Source: Streptomyces camelliae (GTDB lineage: Bacteria; Actinomycetota; Actinomycetes; Streptomycetales; Streptomycetaceae). From it: DNA of 64,000 nucleotides. Within the stretch, counting starts at the first letter, position 1. Every line of letters begins with the position of its first letter. Of this stretch, positions 17,172 to 25,881 are shown one piece after another. The position numbers were made by a program, and so were the translations under genes. Under the pieces are notes generated by a model that was given only the letters and a program-made list of their open reading frames with translations, had not been told where the DNA came from and ran no database searches. Location: assembly GCF_027625935.1 (NCBI RefSeq), contig NZ_CP115300.1, positions 3,658,001 through 3,722,000 on the forward strand, given 5' to 3'.

Positions 17172-17882
17172 TCAGACCAGGCGGCGGGCGGTCGCCCAGC
17201 GGGTCAGTTCGTGGCGGTTGGACAGCTGGAGCTTGCGCAGGACCGCCGAGACATGCGACTCGACCGTCTTCACCGAGATGAACAGCTGCTTGGCGATCTC
17301 CTTGTAGGCGTAGCCACGGGCGATCAGCCGCAGCACCTCGCGCTCGCGCTGGGTGAGGCGGTCCAGATCCTCGTCCACGGGCGGGGCGTCGGTGGAGGCG
17401 AAGGCGTCCAGGACGAACCCGGCCAGCCGCGGGGAGAAGACCGCGTCGCCCTCCTGGACCCGGAAGATCGAGTCGACCAGGTCGGTGCCGGTGATGGTCT
17501 TGGTGACATACCCGCGGGCGCCGCCGCGGATCACGCCGATCACGTCCTCCGCCGCGTCGGACACGGACAGTGCGAGGAAGCGGACCGGCTGCTCGGCGTC
17601 CGCCATCAACGCCGCGCACCGGCGCAGCACTTCGACCCCGCCGCCACCCGGCAGATGGACGTCGAGCAGGACCACCTCGGGCCGGGTCGCCGTGATGACC
17701 GTGACCGCCTGGTCGACGTCCGCGGCCTCGCCGACCACCTCGACCCCGGTCGTGGCGGTCTGGCCGATCTCGGCCTGAACTCCGGTGCGGAACATACGGT
17801 GGTCGTCCACGAGCACGACCCGTACGTGCCGTCCGCCCGCGCCGGCTCCCGCCGGGCCGTTCGCCTCGGTCGCGTCGCTCAT
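17172..17882 (-). CDS. NarL/FixJ-family response regulator
   Basis: 236 residues. Receiver domain with the acidic pair D26-D27, phospho-acceptor D74 (V-L-L-D-V-H-L-P-G) and Lys in V-T-K-T. The C-terminal LuxR-type helix-turn-helix contains L-T-Q-R-E-R-E-V-L-R and K-T-V-E-S-H-V. ATG 17882 overlaps the kinase stop (ATGA), so the two are translationally coupled and form a two-component system. Its target is unknown; three CAGGG direct repeats ahead of the divergent pspC-like gene are a candidate site. Confidence 0.93.
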   Translation of the reverse strand: MSDATEANGPAGAGAGGRHVRVVLVDDHRMFRTGVQAEIGQTATTGVEVVGEAADVDQAVTVITATRPEVVLLDVHLPGGGGVEVLRRCAALMADAEQPVRFLALSVSDAAEDVIGVIRGGARGYVTKTITGTDLVDSIFRVQEGDAVFSPRLAGFVLDAFASTDAPPVDEDLDRLTQREREVLRLIARGYAYKEIAKQLFISVKTVESHVSAVLRKLQLSNRHELTRWATARRLV

Positions 17883-19204
17883 GACGTCTTCTCCGCCCTC
17901 TCCATCTCCAGCTCGACCTCCGTGCCGCCGCCCGGCACCGCCCGCAGCCGGGCCGTGCCGCCGTTGCGCTCCATGCGGCCGATGATCGATTCTCTGACAC
18001 CCATCCGGTCGGCGGGTATCGAGTCGAGGTCGAAGCCCGGGCCGCGGTCGCGCACGGACACGAAGACCGTCCTCCCCTCGACTTCGGCGTAGACCTGTAC
18101 GGCACCGCCCTCGCCACCGTACTTGGCGGCGTTCACCATCGCCTCGCGCCCTGCTTGCATCTGCGCCCGGGTCCTCTCGTCCAGCGGGCAGTCGCCGACG
18201 ATGACGACCTCGATGGGCACACCGTGCTTGTCCTCCACCTCGGCGGCGTTGCGCCGCACCGCTTCGGCGACCGTGTCCGGCTCGTCGGCCTCGTCCTTGC
18301 CGGTGCCCTCCGGCTTGTACAGCCAGGTGCGCAGGTCGCGTTCCTGGGCGCGGGCGAGGCGGCGCACCTCGTTCGCGTTGTCGGCGTTGCGCTGGATCAG
18401 GGTGAGGGTGTGCAGCACGGAGTCGTGCACATGGGCGGCGACCTCGGCACGCTCCTGGGCGCGGATGCGCATCAGGCGTTCCTCGGACAGGTCCTGGGTC
18501 ATCCGGACCAGGTAGGGGCCGGCGAGCAGCGTGATGCCGACGAGGACGGCGAGCGCAGCCTGGAGGACCGCGCCGAGGTGGGCGGCCGAGCCCTGGAGCA
18601 CGAAGATGGCGGAGACACCGGCCGTGACGAGCAGGACACCGCCGGCCGCGCGCAGCAGCGTGAGCGTACGGCGCCGGCGGCCGACCTCGACCCAGCGGGC
18701 CCGGCGGGCGTTGTCCGCCTGTCTCCAGACCAGGGCGACACCGGCCGCGACGAGGACGGCGGGCACCAGATACACCTTGGCCGCGCCACCGAGGTTCACG
18801 CTGCTCACGAAGACCATGGACACGATGACCATGAGGAGCAGCGCGACGAGCTGACCTTTGTCCGGCCTGCGGGCCACCAGTCTGCGGCGGCCGTCCGGGG
18901 CGGTCTCGGTGCCGACGAGCGACTGCTTCTGTTCGCCGACACCGCCGATCCCGAGCGGCACGAAGAACCAGAACGCCGCATACAGCAGCGCTCCGAACCC
19001 ATGAGCCATGAAAAGGCCGACGAAGGCGAGCCGCACCCAGATGACGGGCAGCCCGAGATGCCCGGCGAGGCCCCGCGCCACTCCACCGAGCCAGCGTCCG
19101 TCGCTGCTGCGGTAGAGCTTGCGCGGCGGCCGCGGGTCGTCGACTGGCAGGCTTGCGGCTTCCGGCATGCCAATGATGGTCACACGGCCGGCGGGGCCAG
19201 GCAT
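17879..19204 (-). CDS. PspC-domain sensor histidine kinase
   Basis: 441 residues. The N-terminal PspC domain (L-Y-R-S-S-D-G-R-W-L-G-G-V-A-R-G-L-A) is followed by several membrane helices (to about residue 235). The HisKA_3-type phospho-acceptor is H260 in A-H-V-H-D-S, and the HATPase domain shows the N-box N-A-A-K-Y and D-R-G-P-G-F-D. Kinases of this architecture belong to the envelope-stress class resembling LiaS/DesK. Coupled to the response regulator by a four-base overlap. Start 19204 is tentative; a downstream ATG at 19168 would also retain the PspC domain. Confidence 0.9.
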   Translation of the reverse strand: MPGPAGRVTIIGMPEAASLPVDDPRPPRKLYRSSDGRWLGGVARGLAGHLGLPVIWVRLAFVGLFMAHGFGALLYAAFWFFVPLGIGGVGEQKQSLVGTETAPDGRRRLVARRPDKGQLVALLLMVIVSMVFVSSVNLGGAAKVYLVPAVLVAAGVALVWRQADNARRARWVEVGRRRRTLTLLRAAGGVLLVTAGVSAIFVLQGSAAHLGAVLQAALAVLVGITLLAGPYLVRMTQDLSEERLMRIRAQERAEVAAHVHDSVLHTLTLIQRNADNANEVRRLARAQERDLRTWLYKPEGTGKDEADEPDTVAEAVRRNAAEVEDKHGVPIEVVIVGDCPLDERTRAQMQAGREAMVNAAKYGGEGGAVQVYAEVEGRTVFVSVRDRGPGFDLDSIPADRMGVRESIIGRMERNGGTARLRAVPGGGTEVELEMERAEKTS

Positions 19205-19306
19205 CAGGGTCGGCCCCCGAGACGCCCCTGATCTTCCGCGGGACCGGGTCGGGGAACGGCGGGCAACAGCGGTTCAGTGCCGGTCGAACGCTTCCCCGCC
19301 CCGTCT

Positions 19307-19334
19307 CAGGGCCGATTTCAGGGTTCGCCCAGGG
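19307..19334. promoter_or_regulatory. Three helically phased CAGGG direct repeats in divergent PspC region
   Basis: CAGGG occurs at 19307, 19319 and 19330, spacing 12 and 11 bases, between the histidine kinase gene and the divergent PspC gene. One-turn spacing of direct repeats is typical of response regulator arrays. The neighbouring NarL-type regulator is the natural candidate binder; this is inference. Confidence 0.4.
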
Positions 19335-19379
19335 TCGTCCCGACTGCCGTCGCGGCGGGCGGGCCGTCACCATGGACGC

Positions 19380-20837
19380 ATGACGGATCACGAGCACGCC
19401 GCGACGGGTCCGGGACCCGGCCCCGGCCCGCGCCCGGCCCCGGGCACCGGACCGACGGATGCCGGGCCCGCCGCGACACAGCGGACGGGAGCGGCCGGCA
19501 CGGACACCCACGCCGGGAAGCGGGAGGGAGAACAGGGCAGAGAGCAGGAGCAGCAGCCCGCCGCGGCCTTCGACCGGTTCCGGCGCGACCGCCGGCACAA
19601 GATGATCGCGGGCGTGTGCGCGGGCCTGGGCCGGCAGACGGACATGGACCCGGTGATCTTCCGGATCACTCTGGCCGTGCTGTCCGCGACCGGCGGCATC
19701 GGTCTGATCTTCTACGGCTTCGTCTGGCTCCTCGTGCCGTACGAGGACGAGGACGAGAACGAGCTGCGCAAGCTGCTGACGGGCCGGGTCGACGGTCTGG
19801 CGCTCGCCGCCGTGCTGTTCGCCCTGGTCGGCTGCGGTGTCTTCCTGACCATGCTGAGAAACGGCGGGGTGCTGACCTTCGCCGTGGTCCTCTCCCTGCT
19901 GCTCGCGGGCGCCGGGTACTGGTCACGGCGCCGTGACGCGACCGACCCCGACCCGCTGGCCGCGCAGGCCGCGGCCGACGCCCCGCCGGAGGCGCAGGCT
20001 CCGCCGGTCGCCACCATCTACCCGTCGTGGTGGCGGGACCCGATCGTCAAGGACGGCACCCACGTGGGCGGCACGGGTTATCTGTGGGGGCCCGGCGACA
20101 CTCGCGACCGGGATCTCACCTCGGCCGTCGACGCCGGCGTCGCCCTCCCGTGGCCCCACTCCGGCTCCATACGGCCGCGGCCCGCCGCACCCCCGAGACC
20201 GCGCGGCCCGCGCTGGATCGGCGGCTGGGTCTTCCTGCTCGCCCTGGTGGCGGGCGGCCTGGGCACGGGGCTCACCTGGGACACACACCCGTTGGGCACC
20301 AGCCTCCAGACCGGTCTCGCCTGCGCGCTGGCGGTGTTCGGCCTCGGCGTCGCGATCAGCGCGTTCCTGGGGCGCACCGGGGCGGGGACGGTGTTCCTGG
20401 CGCTCGTCACGGCGGCACTGCTCGCCGGGGCGTCGGCCATGCCCAAGGACATCACCACCCACTGGAGAGACACGTCCTGGGTGCCTGCGGCGACGGCACA
20501 GGTGCAGCCGCGCTACGACCTCGGTACCGGGCGGGGCACGCTGGATCTGACCGGGGCGGCTCCGGCCAAGGGGCAGACAGTCGCGACGCACGCCCATGTG
20601 GGCGCCGGACAGCTGAAGGTGATCGTGCCGGCGGGCGCGACCGTGCGGATGAGTATCGACGTGGGGGTGGGCGACATCCGGTTGCCCGGGGAGAACAGGA
20701 GGGACGTGGACGTGCAGCCGAGCAGGCACAAGGCCGTGACGCTGGCGCCGGCCACGGCCGCCAAGGAGGCCGGCACGCTGGACCTCACGCTCGGGGTCGG
20801 TGTGGGACAGGTGGAGGTCAGCCGTGCTGCGTCATGA
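19380..20837 (+). CDS. PspC domain membrane protein
   Basis: 485 residues. A disordered N-terminus (G-P-G-P-G-P repeats, then Glu/Gln-rich) leads to a PspC domain (F-R-R-D-R-R-H-K-M-I-A-G-V-C-A-G-L-G), about six membrane helices, and a C-terminal extracytoplasmic beta-rich domain (around 375-485, V-G-A-G-Q-L-K-V-I-V-P, V-G-V-G-D-I-R-L-P) like the LiaF/DUF2154 cell-wall-active-antibiotic-response fold. PspC and LiaF proteins sense or restrain envelope stress kinases. It is divergent from the kinase that shares its PspC domain, so it is probably a partner. ATG 19380 has no strong ribosome site and may be leaderless. Confidence 0.88.
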   Translation: MTDHEHAATGPGPGPGPRPAPGTGPTDAGPAATQRTGAAGTDTHAGKREGEQGREQEQQPAAAFDRFRRDRRHKMIAGVCAGLGRQTDMDPVIFRITLAVLSATGGIGLIFYGFVWLLVPYEDEDENELRKLLTGRVDGLALAAVLFALVGCGVFLTMLRNGGVLTFAVVLSLLLAGAGYWSRRRDATDPDPLAAQAAADAPPEAQAPPVATIYPSWWRDPIVKDGTHVGGTGYLWGPGDTRDRDLTSAVDAGVALPWPHSGSIRPRPAAPPRPRGPRWIGGWVFLLALVAGGLGTGLTWDTHPLGTSLQTGLACALAVFGLGVAISAFLGRTGAGTVFLALVTAALLAGASAMPKDITTHWRDTSWVPAATAQVQPRYDLGTGRGTLDLTGAAPAKGQTVATHAHVGAGQLKVIVPAGATVRMSIDVGVGDIRLPGENRRDVDVQPSRHKAVTLAPATAAKEAGTLDLTLGVGVGQVEVSRAAS

Positions 20838-21033
20838 GTTTCAGCCCGGGAGGCTGGTCGCCGGGCTCTTCCTCACCGCCGCCGGCGGGGTCTACGCGGG
20901 CGATGCGCGCGGCCTGTGGGAAACGCCGTGGTTCGCGATCGTCCCGCTGGTCGTGGGCGGCCTGCTGCTGGCCGGTGTCACGGGGAGCGTGGCCCGGGCG
21001 ATACGCAGACGGGGCGGCGCGGAGGGCGGCTAG
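20824..21033 (+). CDS. Small two-helix membrane protein following PspC gene
   Basis: 69 residues from GTG 20824, which overlaps the 3' end of the PspC gene and has GGAGG 6 bases upstream. It starts V-L-R-H-E-F-Q-P-G-R-L-V-A-G-L and has two hydrophobic helices separated by a short loop and a basic C-terminus (R-A-I-R-R-R-G). Overlap implies translation coupled with the PspC protein, so it is likely an accessory of the envelope-stress module. No specific function recognised. Confidence 0.72.
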   Translation: MLRHEFQPGRLVAGLFLTAAGGVYAGDARGLWETPWFAIVPLVVGGLLLAGVTGSVARAIRRRGGAEGG

Positions 21034-21120
21034 CGGTGGTCGGCGAGCGGCCGGCGGTGGTTGTCCGTCGCCGGCCGGGCCGGAGCCTCGCGGCCCTCGG
21101 CGGCCCGCCGGGGGTCGTGG

Positions 21121-21645
21121 CTACCGGTAGCCGCCCTGCCGGCGTCGGGCTCGCCAGGCCGCGTCCAGGGAGAGGTAGGGGGCGCCGGCGAGGATGAGGG
21201 GGATCCAGGCCATGAAGTAGGCGAGGTCGTTGCCGTAGTAGTAGGGGGTCGACGACCAGCTCACGGTCATCCAGAAGCTGAACGAGATCAGCGCGCCGCC
21301 GAGCGCGGCCAGCCGGGCGAGCAGGCCGAGCAGGGTGCCGATACCGACGGCCAGTTCACCGAAGGCGATGGCGTAGCCGAAGCCGACCGGGCTCTTCAGG
21401 GCCAGGTCGACCAGGGCCGGGATGCCGGCGGAGTCGCGGGCCGCCCGCATGGTGTCGCCGATCGACCCGGCGCCGCTGGACTTCATGAAGGCGCTGTCGG
21501 TGAGTTTGTCCAGGCCGGCGTAGATGAGGGTGACGCCGAGGAAGACGCGGAGCGGGAGCAGGGCGTAATGGGTGGCGGTGTCCCGCCAGCCACGGAGGCC
21601 GTTGAGCCGATTCATGTGCGTGTCTGTCCGAATGCCGTGAGTCAT
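21121..21645 (-). CDS. DoxX family membrane protein
   Basis: 174 residues with four membrane helices. The DoxX-type features are the first helix L-L-P-L-R-V-F-L-G-V-T-L-I-Y-A-G-L-D-K-L and later G-F-G-Y-A-I-A-F-G-E-L. Some DoxX proteins take part in redox or quinone-linked stress defence; the exact role here is unknown. ATG 21645 is chosen because an AGAGG lies upstream; the in-frame ATG 21615 would drop ten residues. Stands alone on this strand. Confidence 0.85.
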   Translation of the reverse strand: MTHGIRTDTHMNRLNGLRGWRDTATHYALLPLRVFLGVTLIYAGLDKLTDSAFMKSSGAGSIGDTMRAARDSAGIPALVDLALKSPVGFGYAIAFGELAVGIGTLLGLLARLAALGGALISFSFWMTVSWSSTPYYYGNDLAYFMAWIPLILAGAPYLSLDAAWRARRRQGGYR

Positions 21646-21772
21646 CGTCGCCAGCCGCCTCTCACCCGCCGTCCCGCCCCTCACTTCGACGATACGTACG
21701 ACGAGCGGGGCCCGTTCAATCCCCTCCCGGATGTTTTTCCGGAATTCGGGCGGGCGCACGAGCGATGGCGGG

Positions 21773-22261
21773 TCAGATCCGGGCCAGGATCTGGCGCACC
21801 GGATGCCCGAGGACCCGGCCCACGGCGGTCAGTTCCTCGGGGGTGAGCAAGAAGCGCTGTGGGTTCCAGGCGGCGATCTCGAAGCGGGCGAAGCCGCACG
21901 GCCAGTCGTAGTCCAACCGGTCCAAGGAGGTGTCGGTGGTGCAGCAGGGAGTGGTGATGTCGAGGGTGGGCAGGCCGTCACCCTGCTCGGCGTACGTCTC
22001 CAGCAGGTCCCGGTACCAGTCGGGGTCGATGGGGCCGCCGCACCGCGGGCAGCCGATGCCCACCAGGTTCGAGCCGCAGTCGACGGCGGTGATCGCCTCA
22101 TGCCAGTCGACGTCCAGTTCGACGGCGTCGGGGTCGGCGTGCGGGTCGTCGGGGGCGCCCGAGACCAGATCCAGGACCAGGGCGGCGGCGCGCTGCCCCG
22201 GTTCGGTTGCCGGCTGCCAGTGCGGGTCGGTCGGTATCACCGGCAGGACGCTCTCGCTCAT
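21773..22261 (-). CDS. Conserved hypothetical protein with Cys zinc-ribbon-like pairs
   Basis: 162 residues, acidic, soluble. Cysteines occur as C-P-R-C-G-G and later C-C, close to the arrangement of a four-Cys zinc ribbon. The N-terminal half has D-P-H-W-Q-P and W-H-E-A-I. I do not recognise the family beyond its recurrence in Streptomyces. Immunity proteins of polymorphic toxin systems sometimes look like this, but no toxin is nearby. Begins just before the membrane protein gene ends (22383), with 121 bases between, so co-transcription is possible. Confidence 0.68.
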   Translation of the reverse strand: MSESVLPVIPTDPHWQPATEPGQRAAALVLDLVSGAPDDPHADPDAVELDVDWHEAITAVDCGSNLVGIGCPRCGGPIDPDWYRDLLETYAEQGDGLPTLDITTPCCTTDTSLDRLDYDWPCGFARFEIAAWNPQRFLLTPEELTAVGRVLGHPVRQILARI

Positions 22262-22382
22262 CGCCCTGCTGCTCGCCCTTCTGTCACGTCACGCTCTCCT
22301 GCCACCTCACGGCCTTCTGCCGCGGCTCGCCCATCTTCTCCGTCCGGCCCGGCTCCTCCCGCTCTTCCGGCTCCCGCGTCTC

Positions 22383-23663
22383 TCATTCCGTCACCTGGAC
22401 CGTGTACCGGTTGGTCGCCACGCCTGCCGCGGTGACCACCTGCACCTCCACCGCGCCGGGCTCGACCTCGGCCGGGACGGGAACGGTCAGGACGGTGTCG
22501 GTGGGGTTGCGGAAGCCTCCGGTGACGGGGACCAGGGGTACGTGGACATCGACGGTGCCGATGCGGACCACCATGCGGGCGAGCCGGTCGGCGGTGCGGG
22601 CGCCGGGCGGGACGAAGCCGGCGCCGCGGATCTCGATGTCGTCGCCGGTGCGGATCGGCCCGTCCAGGTCGCCGGGTTCACGGGCGCGGACCACGGAGAG
22701 GACGACCGGGCGGCCGCCCTCGGCGTACTTGCCGGCCAGGTAGGTGGCGGCCGAGATCAGCACGATCACGCCCAGTCCCCAGGGCAGGTCGGGCAGTTGG
22801 CCGGGGCGGCGGGCGAGCCGGACGGCGGCGAACACCAGGGCGACGGCGCTGACGGCGACGTACTGGATGTCGGTGAAGGTGCCCCGGCCGGAGTCGTCGG
22901 TGAGCAGGTCGGCGGCGCGCGGCCGGTGGGCCGGCACCTTCTGCAGCCGCTGGGCGAGGATGCGCAGGCCCACCACCCGGCGGACCAGGACGGCGATGCC
23001 GCACACCACGGCGAGGACGGTCACCACGCCCGTGCCACGCGCGAGGTCGAGTCCCGAGATCAGCGCGTCCCGTTCGGCGTGGTCGGAGGCGGCGGCCAGG
23101 CGGGTGGCCAGCAGCAGGACGGCGTAGCCGACGAACAGCACCCAGCCGGCGGCCACGGTGCGGGAGGTGGACATCCGGTTGTCCTCACCGATCACCGGGG
23201 CGAGTGCCCCGCCGCGGGCCCGGTGCAGCCGGCCGGCGGCGGTCAGGGCGCCCGCGACGACGAGCGCGGCGATCAGGGCCGCGGTGCGGGCGACGGTCCA
23301 GCCCGCACCGATCGCGGTGAGCGCCTCGCCGAGCAGCAGGACGACGACCGCGCCCCACACCACGGCCACCGTGCGCGGCCACAGCCCGGCGAGCCATGCC
23401 TCGCCCTCGGCCCGGCCGCGCTCGGCGACGGCCTCCGCCCGCTGGGTCAGCTCCTCGGAGATCCACTGGCGGGACGCCGAGGCCGAATGCGCCACGGCCG
23501 TCGGCAGCCCCTGTCCGGCCGCGAACTCGTCGCGCCGGCGCAGGAATGCGGCGGCGGCCCGCCGGTGCCCCTCGCGGGCGCCGTGCGGACAGTCCCCGCA
23601 GGTGCAGCCGCCCTCGTGGGTCCCGTCGGCACCCGTGTCCCCTCTCGCCTCCTGCACCGCCAC
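22383..23663 (-). CDS. Multi-pass membrane protein with C-terminal Ig-like (IPT/TIG-type) domain
   Basis: About 426 residues. An N-terminal Cys cluster (C-T-C-G-D-C-P-H) is followed by a charged helical region and six or so membrane helices (residues 110-310), then a ~110-residue extracytoplasmic beta domain starting G-R-P-V-V-L-S-V and reading R-T-G-D-D-I-E-I-R-G-A-G-F, typical of an IPT/TIG fold. Function unknown. Start is uncertain: GTG 23663 has GGAAGG 12 bases upstream, which is long. The N-terminal Cys motif could bind metal and sense the cytoplasm. Confidence 0.7.
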   Translation of the reverse strand: MAVQEARGDTGADGTHEGGCTCGDCPHGAREGHRRAAAAFLRRRDEFAAGQGLPTAVAHSASASRQWISEELTQRAEAVAERGRAEGEAWLAGLWPRTVAVVWGAVVVLLLGEALTAIGAGWTVARTAALIAALVVAGALTAAGRLHRARGGALAPVIGEDNRMSTSRTVAAGWVLFVGYAVLLLATRLAAASDHAERDALISGLDLARGTGVVTVLAVVCGIAVLVRRVVGLRILAQRLQKVPAHRPRAADLLTDDSGRGTFTDIQYVAVSAVALVFAAVRLARRPGQLPDLPWGLGVIVLISAATYLAGKYAEGGRPVVLSVVRAREPGDLDGPIRTGDDIEIRGAGFVPPGARTADRLARMVVRIGTVDVHVPLVPVTGGFRNPTDTVLTVPVPAEVEPGAVEVQVVTAAGVATNRYTVQVTE

Positions 23664-23853
23664 GCCGGACGCCCGCCTTCCCCACGACCTTCTGACACGG
23701 CCGGCGACCCCTCGGTGGACCGTTCCGTTGCCGCGCAACTCCCCTGTGCCGTCAGCGAATTGTGCCCTACGGCAGGCCGTCCGGGCTCGTCGGGCCGGGT
23801 CACGGCGGGTGAAGCGGGGGCCGGCGTGTTGACCCGGCTGGGAGAATTCCCGT

Positions 23854-24747
23854 ATGGCCGAGATCATCGCGCGGGACGGGACCTGGGCCTTCGACGGCAG
23901 CACGATCCGGATCACTCCGGGACTGCACCGCTGCGTACCGCTGTTCCGGCAGACGTACGGGGAGATCTCCGTGCCCCTGGAGGCGGTGGCGGACGTCGGC
24001 TACGAACCCGAGCGCAAGCGTGGCCGGCTGCGGATGCGGCTGCGCGAGGGCGCCGACCCCCTGCTCCAGGCGACGGGCGGCCGGCTGCCGGACCCGGCGG
24101 ACCCCTACCGGCTGACGGTGGACGCGGACCGCTCGGGGGCCGCGGAGTACGTGGCGCGGGAGATCCGGCAGGCGCTGCTGCTCGACCGGATCCCCAAGGA
24201 GCCCACGACGGGTTATCTGCTGCCGGGGCCGCCGGTGCCGGTGTCGGTGCGGTCCTCCGACGGCACGGTGTCCTTCGACGGCGGCCAGGTGCGCATCGAC
24301 TGGTCCGACACCTCCGACCGGGTCAAGCGCGCGACCGGCCCGCGGATCATCGGCCTGGGCGATCTGGTGCAGGTGGAGTGGCTGCCCAATTCCGGGTACG
24401 AGGACGGGTTCCTGCGGTTCGTGACCCCGGAGACGGCGTTCTCCAAGCTGCCGCCCGAGCGGGACCCCTACACCCTGGACCTGTGGGGCAGTGTGCGGCG
24501 GGATCTGCTGACCGCGCTGGTCGCGGCGGCCGTCACCGCCCGGCTGCCGCATCCCTCCACCCGCGCGGCCGGCACCGGCGACGGCACAAGCGTCGGCGGC
24601 CGGCGGGCGGTCGTACCGGCGCGGGCCGACCACCATGACGTACTGCTGCGCCGGCTGCGGGAGTTGGGCGAGCTGCACCGGGACGGGGTGCTCACGGACG
24701 AGGAGTTCGCGAGGACGAAGGCGGTGGTGCTCAGGGGGTTCGGCTGA
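23854..24747 (+). CDS. DUF4429 protein with SHOCT tail
   Basis: 297 residues. Two DUF4429 repeats are visible: the first begins A-R-D-G-T-W-A-F-D-G-S-T-I-R-I-T and the second S-S-D-G-T-V-S-F-D-G-G-Q-V-R-I-D, each followed by a basic beta-rich stretch. The last ~35 residues (L-L-R-R-L-R-E-L-G-E-L-H-R-D-G-V-L-T-D-E-E-F) form a SHOCT oligomerisation motif. The repeats resemble PH-like beta folds. Function unknown. The 3' end overlaps the convergent aldolase gene by 17 bases. Confidence 0.85.
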   Translation: MAEIIARDGTWAFDGSTIRITPGLHRCVPLFRQTYGEISVPLEAVADVGYEPERKRGRLRMRLREGADPLLQATGGRLPDPADPYRLTVDADRSGAAEYVAREIRQALLLDRIPKEPTTGYLLPGPPVPVSVRSSDGTVSFDGGQVRIDWSDTSDRVKRATGPRIIGLGDLVQVEWLPNSGYEDGFLRFVTPETAFSKLPPERDPYTLDLWGSVRRDLLTALVAAAVTARLPHPSTRAAGTGDGTSVGGRRAVVPARADHHDVLLRRLRELGELHRDGVLTDEEFARTKAVVLRGFG

Positions 24748-25534
24748 GCAGGTCCGGCTCGCTGCGGCTGATGTCCTGCCACAGCGGCTGGTAGTTGATC
24801 CAGGCCACCAGGTCGGTGCCGAGCTGTTCGCGGGTGGCGACGGCCAGTTTGTGGTCGATGAGGACCGGACGGCCCGCCGCCTTCGCCATCAGCTGCACCT
24901 GGCAGGACCGCTCCATGGACAGGAACCACCAGGCCGCCGCGTCCACCGAGTCGCCGACGGTGAGCAGCCCGTGATTGCGCAGCACGAGCGCCTTGCGGGA
25001 GCCGAGGGCGGTGGCGATACGGCGGCCTTCCTCGGCGTCGACGGTGACGCCGCTGTAGGAGTCGTAGAGCGCCACGTCCTCGTAGAAGGCGCAGCTCTCC
25101 TGGGTGATCGGGTCGATCAGCTCACCGAGGGCGGCCAGGGCGCGGCCGTGCACGGAGTGGCAGTGGGCGACGGCGACGACGTCGGGGCGGGCGGCGTGCA
25201 CCTGGACGTGGACGGTGAAAGCGGCCTGGTTGACGTGATAGCGGCCCTCGACGACCTGACCGTCCTGGTTGGCGAGGACGAGGTCGCCGACGGTGACGTG
25301 CTTGAACGGCATGCCGAAGGGGTTGACCCAGAAGCAGTCGGTGAACTCCGGGTCGCGTGCGGTGATGTGCCCGGAGACCCCGTCCTCCAGCCCGGCCCGT
25401 CCGAAGATCCGCAGGGCTCCGGCGAGCCGCTCCTTGCGGTGCCGCCGCTCGTCCTCGACGGAGTCGTGCATCGGCGGCATGGCGAACTGCAGCTGGTCGG
25501 TGGGCAGCGGCAGGGGCGGGGTCGGCCCATGCAT
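24731..25534 (-). CDS. Class II aldolase/adducin family protein
   Basis: 267 residues, normal for the family. Zinc-binding His residues are in A-H-C-H-S-V-H-G and in L-R-N-H-G, and the phosphate-binding G-H-I-T-A-R segment is present near residue 55. Members include L-fuculose-phosphate aldolase and L-ribulose-5-phosphate epimerase, and a large group of uncharacterised homologues to which this likely belongs. It is not in an obvious sugar operon, so the substrate cannot be stated. ATG 25534 follows GGAGG-like sequence (plus-strand CCTCC at 25539-25543). Confidence 0.85.
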   Translation of the reverse strand: MHGPTPPLPLPTDQLQFAMPPMHDSVEDERRHRKERLAGALRIFGRAGLEDGVSGHITARDPEFTDCFWVNPFGMPFKHVTVGDLVLANQDGQVVEGRYHVNQAAFTVHVQVHAARPDVVAVAHCHSVHGRALAALGELIDPITQESCAFYEDVALYDSYSGVTVDAEEGRRIATALGSRKALVLRNHGLLTVGDSVDAAAWWFLSMERSCQVQLMAKAAGRPVLIDHKLAVATREQLGTDLVAWINYQPLWQDISRSEPDLLSRTP

Positions 25535-25666
25535 AGGTCCTCCAGCGCTGGAATTGCGGTACGGGCCGGAAGTTACCGTCGGTCAGCGCAAAAGGGCAGA
25601 GGTGTTTTGTAAAGATGACGTACGCAGCGAATGCACGACAGGGATTGTCCAAGGCCGGTAACGCGA

Positions 25667-25700
25667 AAGAGGCGGAACCGCCGTAGCCGTTCCACCTCTT
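25667..25700. terminator. Hairpin downstream of guaA
   Basis: Arms AAGAGGCGGAAC and GTTCCACCTCTT pair with a single mismatch around a 10-base loop. It lies about 120 bases beyond the guaA stop and could end that minus-strand transcript. No U-tract is seen. Confidence 0.45.
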
Positions 25701-25881
25701 CCGTACCGAGCTGACGGAGGTCGTGCGGACCTACGTCGAGGACGACCGGTATCGGGTCGTCCAGGTCCGGATGCCCGGTGCGCCCCTGCGCACGATCAAG
25801 CGCACGCAGGAGCCCGTGAGGGTCACTCCCACTCGATCGTGCCCGGCGGCTTGCTGGTCACGTCGAGGACGACGCGGTTGA
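25687..25881 (+). pseudogene. Orphan reading-frame remnant without start codon
   Basis: From 25687 an open frame with very high GC3 runs 64 codons, beginning after an in-frame TAG and lacking any usable start. The encoded segment includes T-E-L-T-E-V-V-R-T-Y-V-E-D-D-R-Y-R-V-V-Q-V and M-P-G-A-P-L-R-T-I-K-R-T-Q-E-P. The tail runs antisense into the end of guaA. It looks like the fragment of a gene truncated by rearrangement. I do not recognise the family. The remainder of the 25535-25822 gap holds only the hairpin above. Confidence 0.4.

Noticed and set aside
23829..23853. TTGACC element as promoter for the DUF4429 gene
   Set aside because: No -10 at 16-18 bp; the spacing would place it over the start codon.
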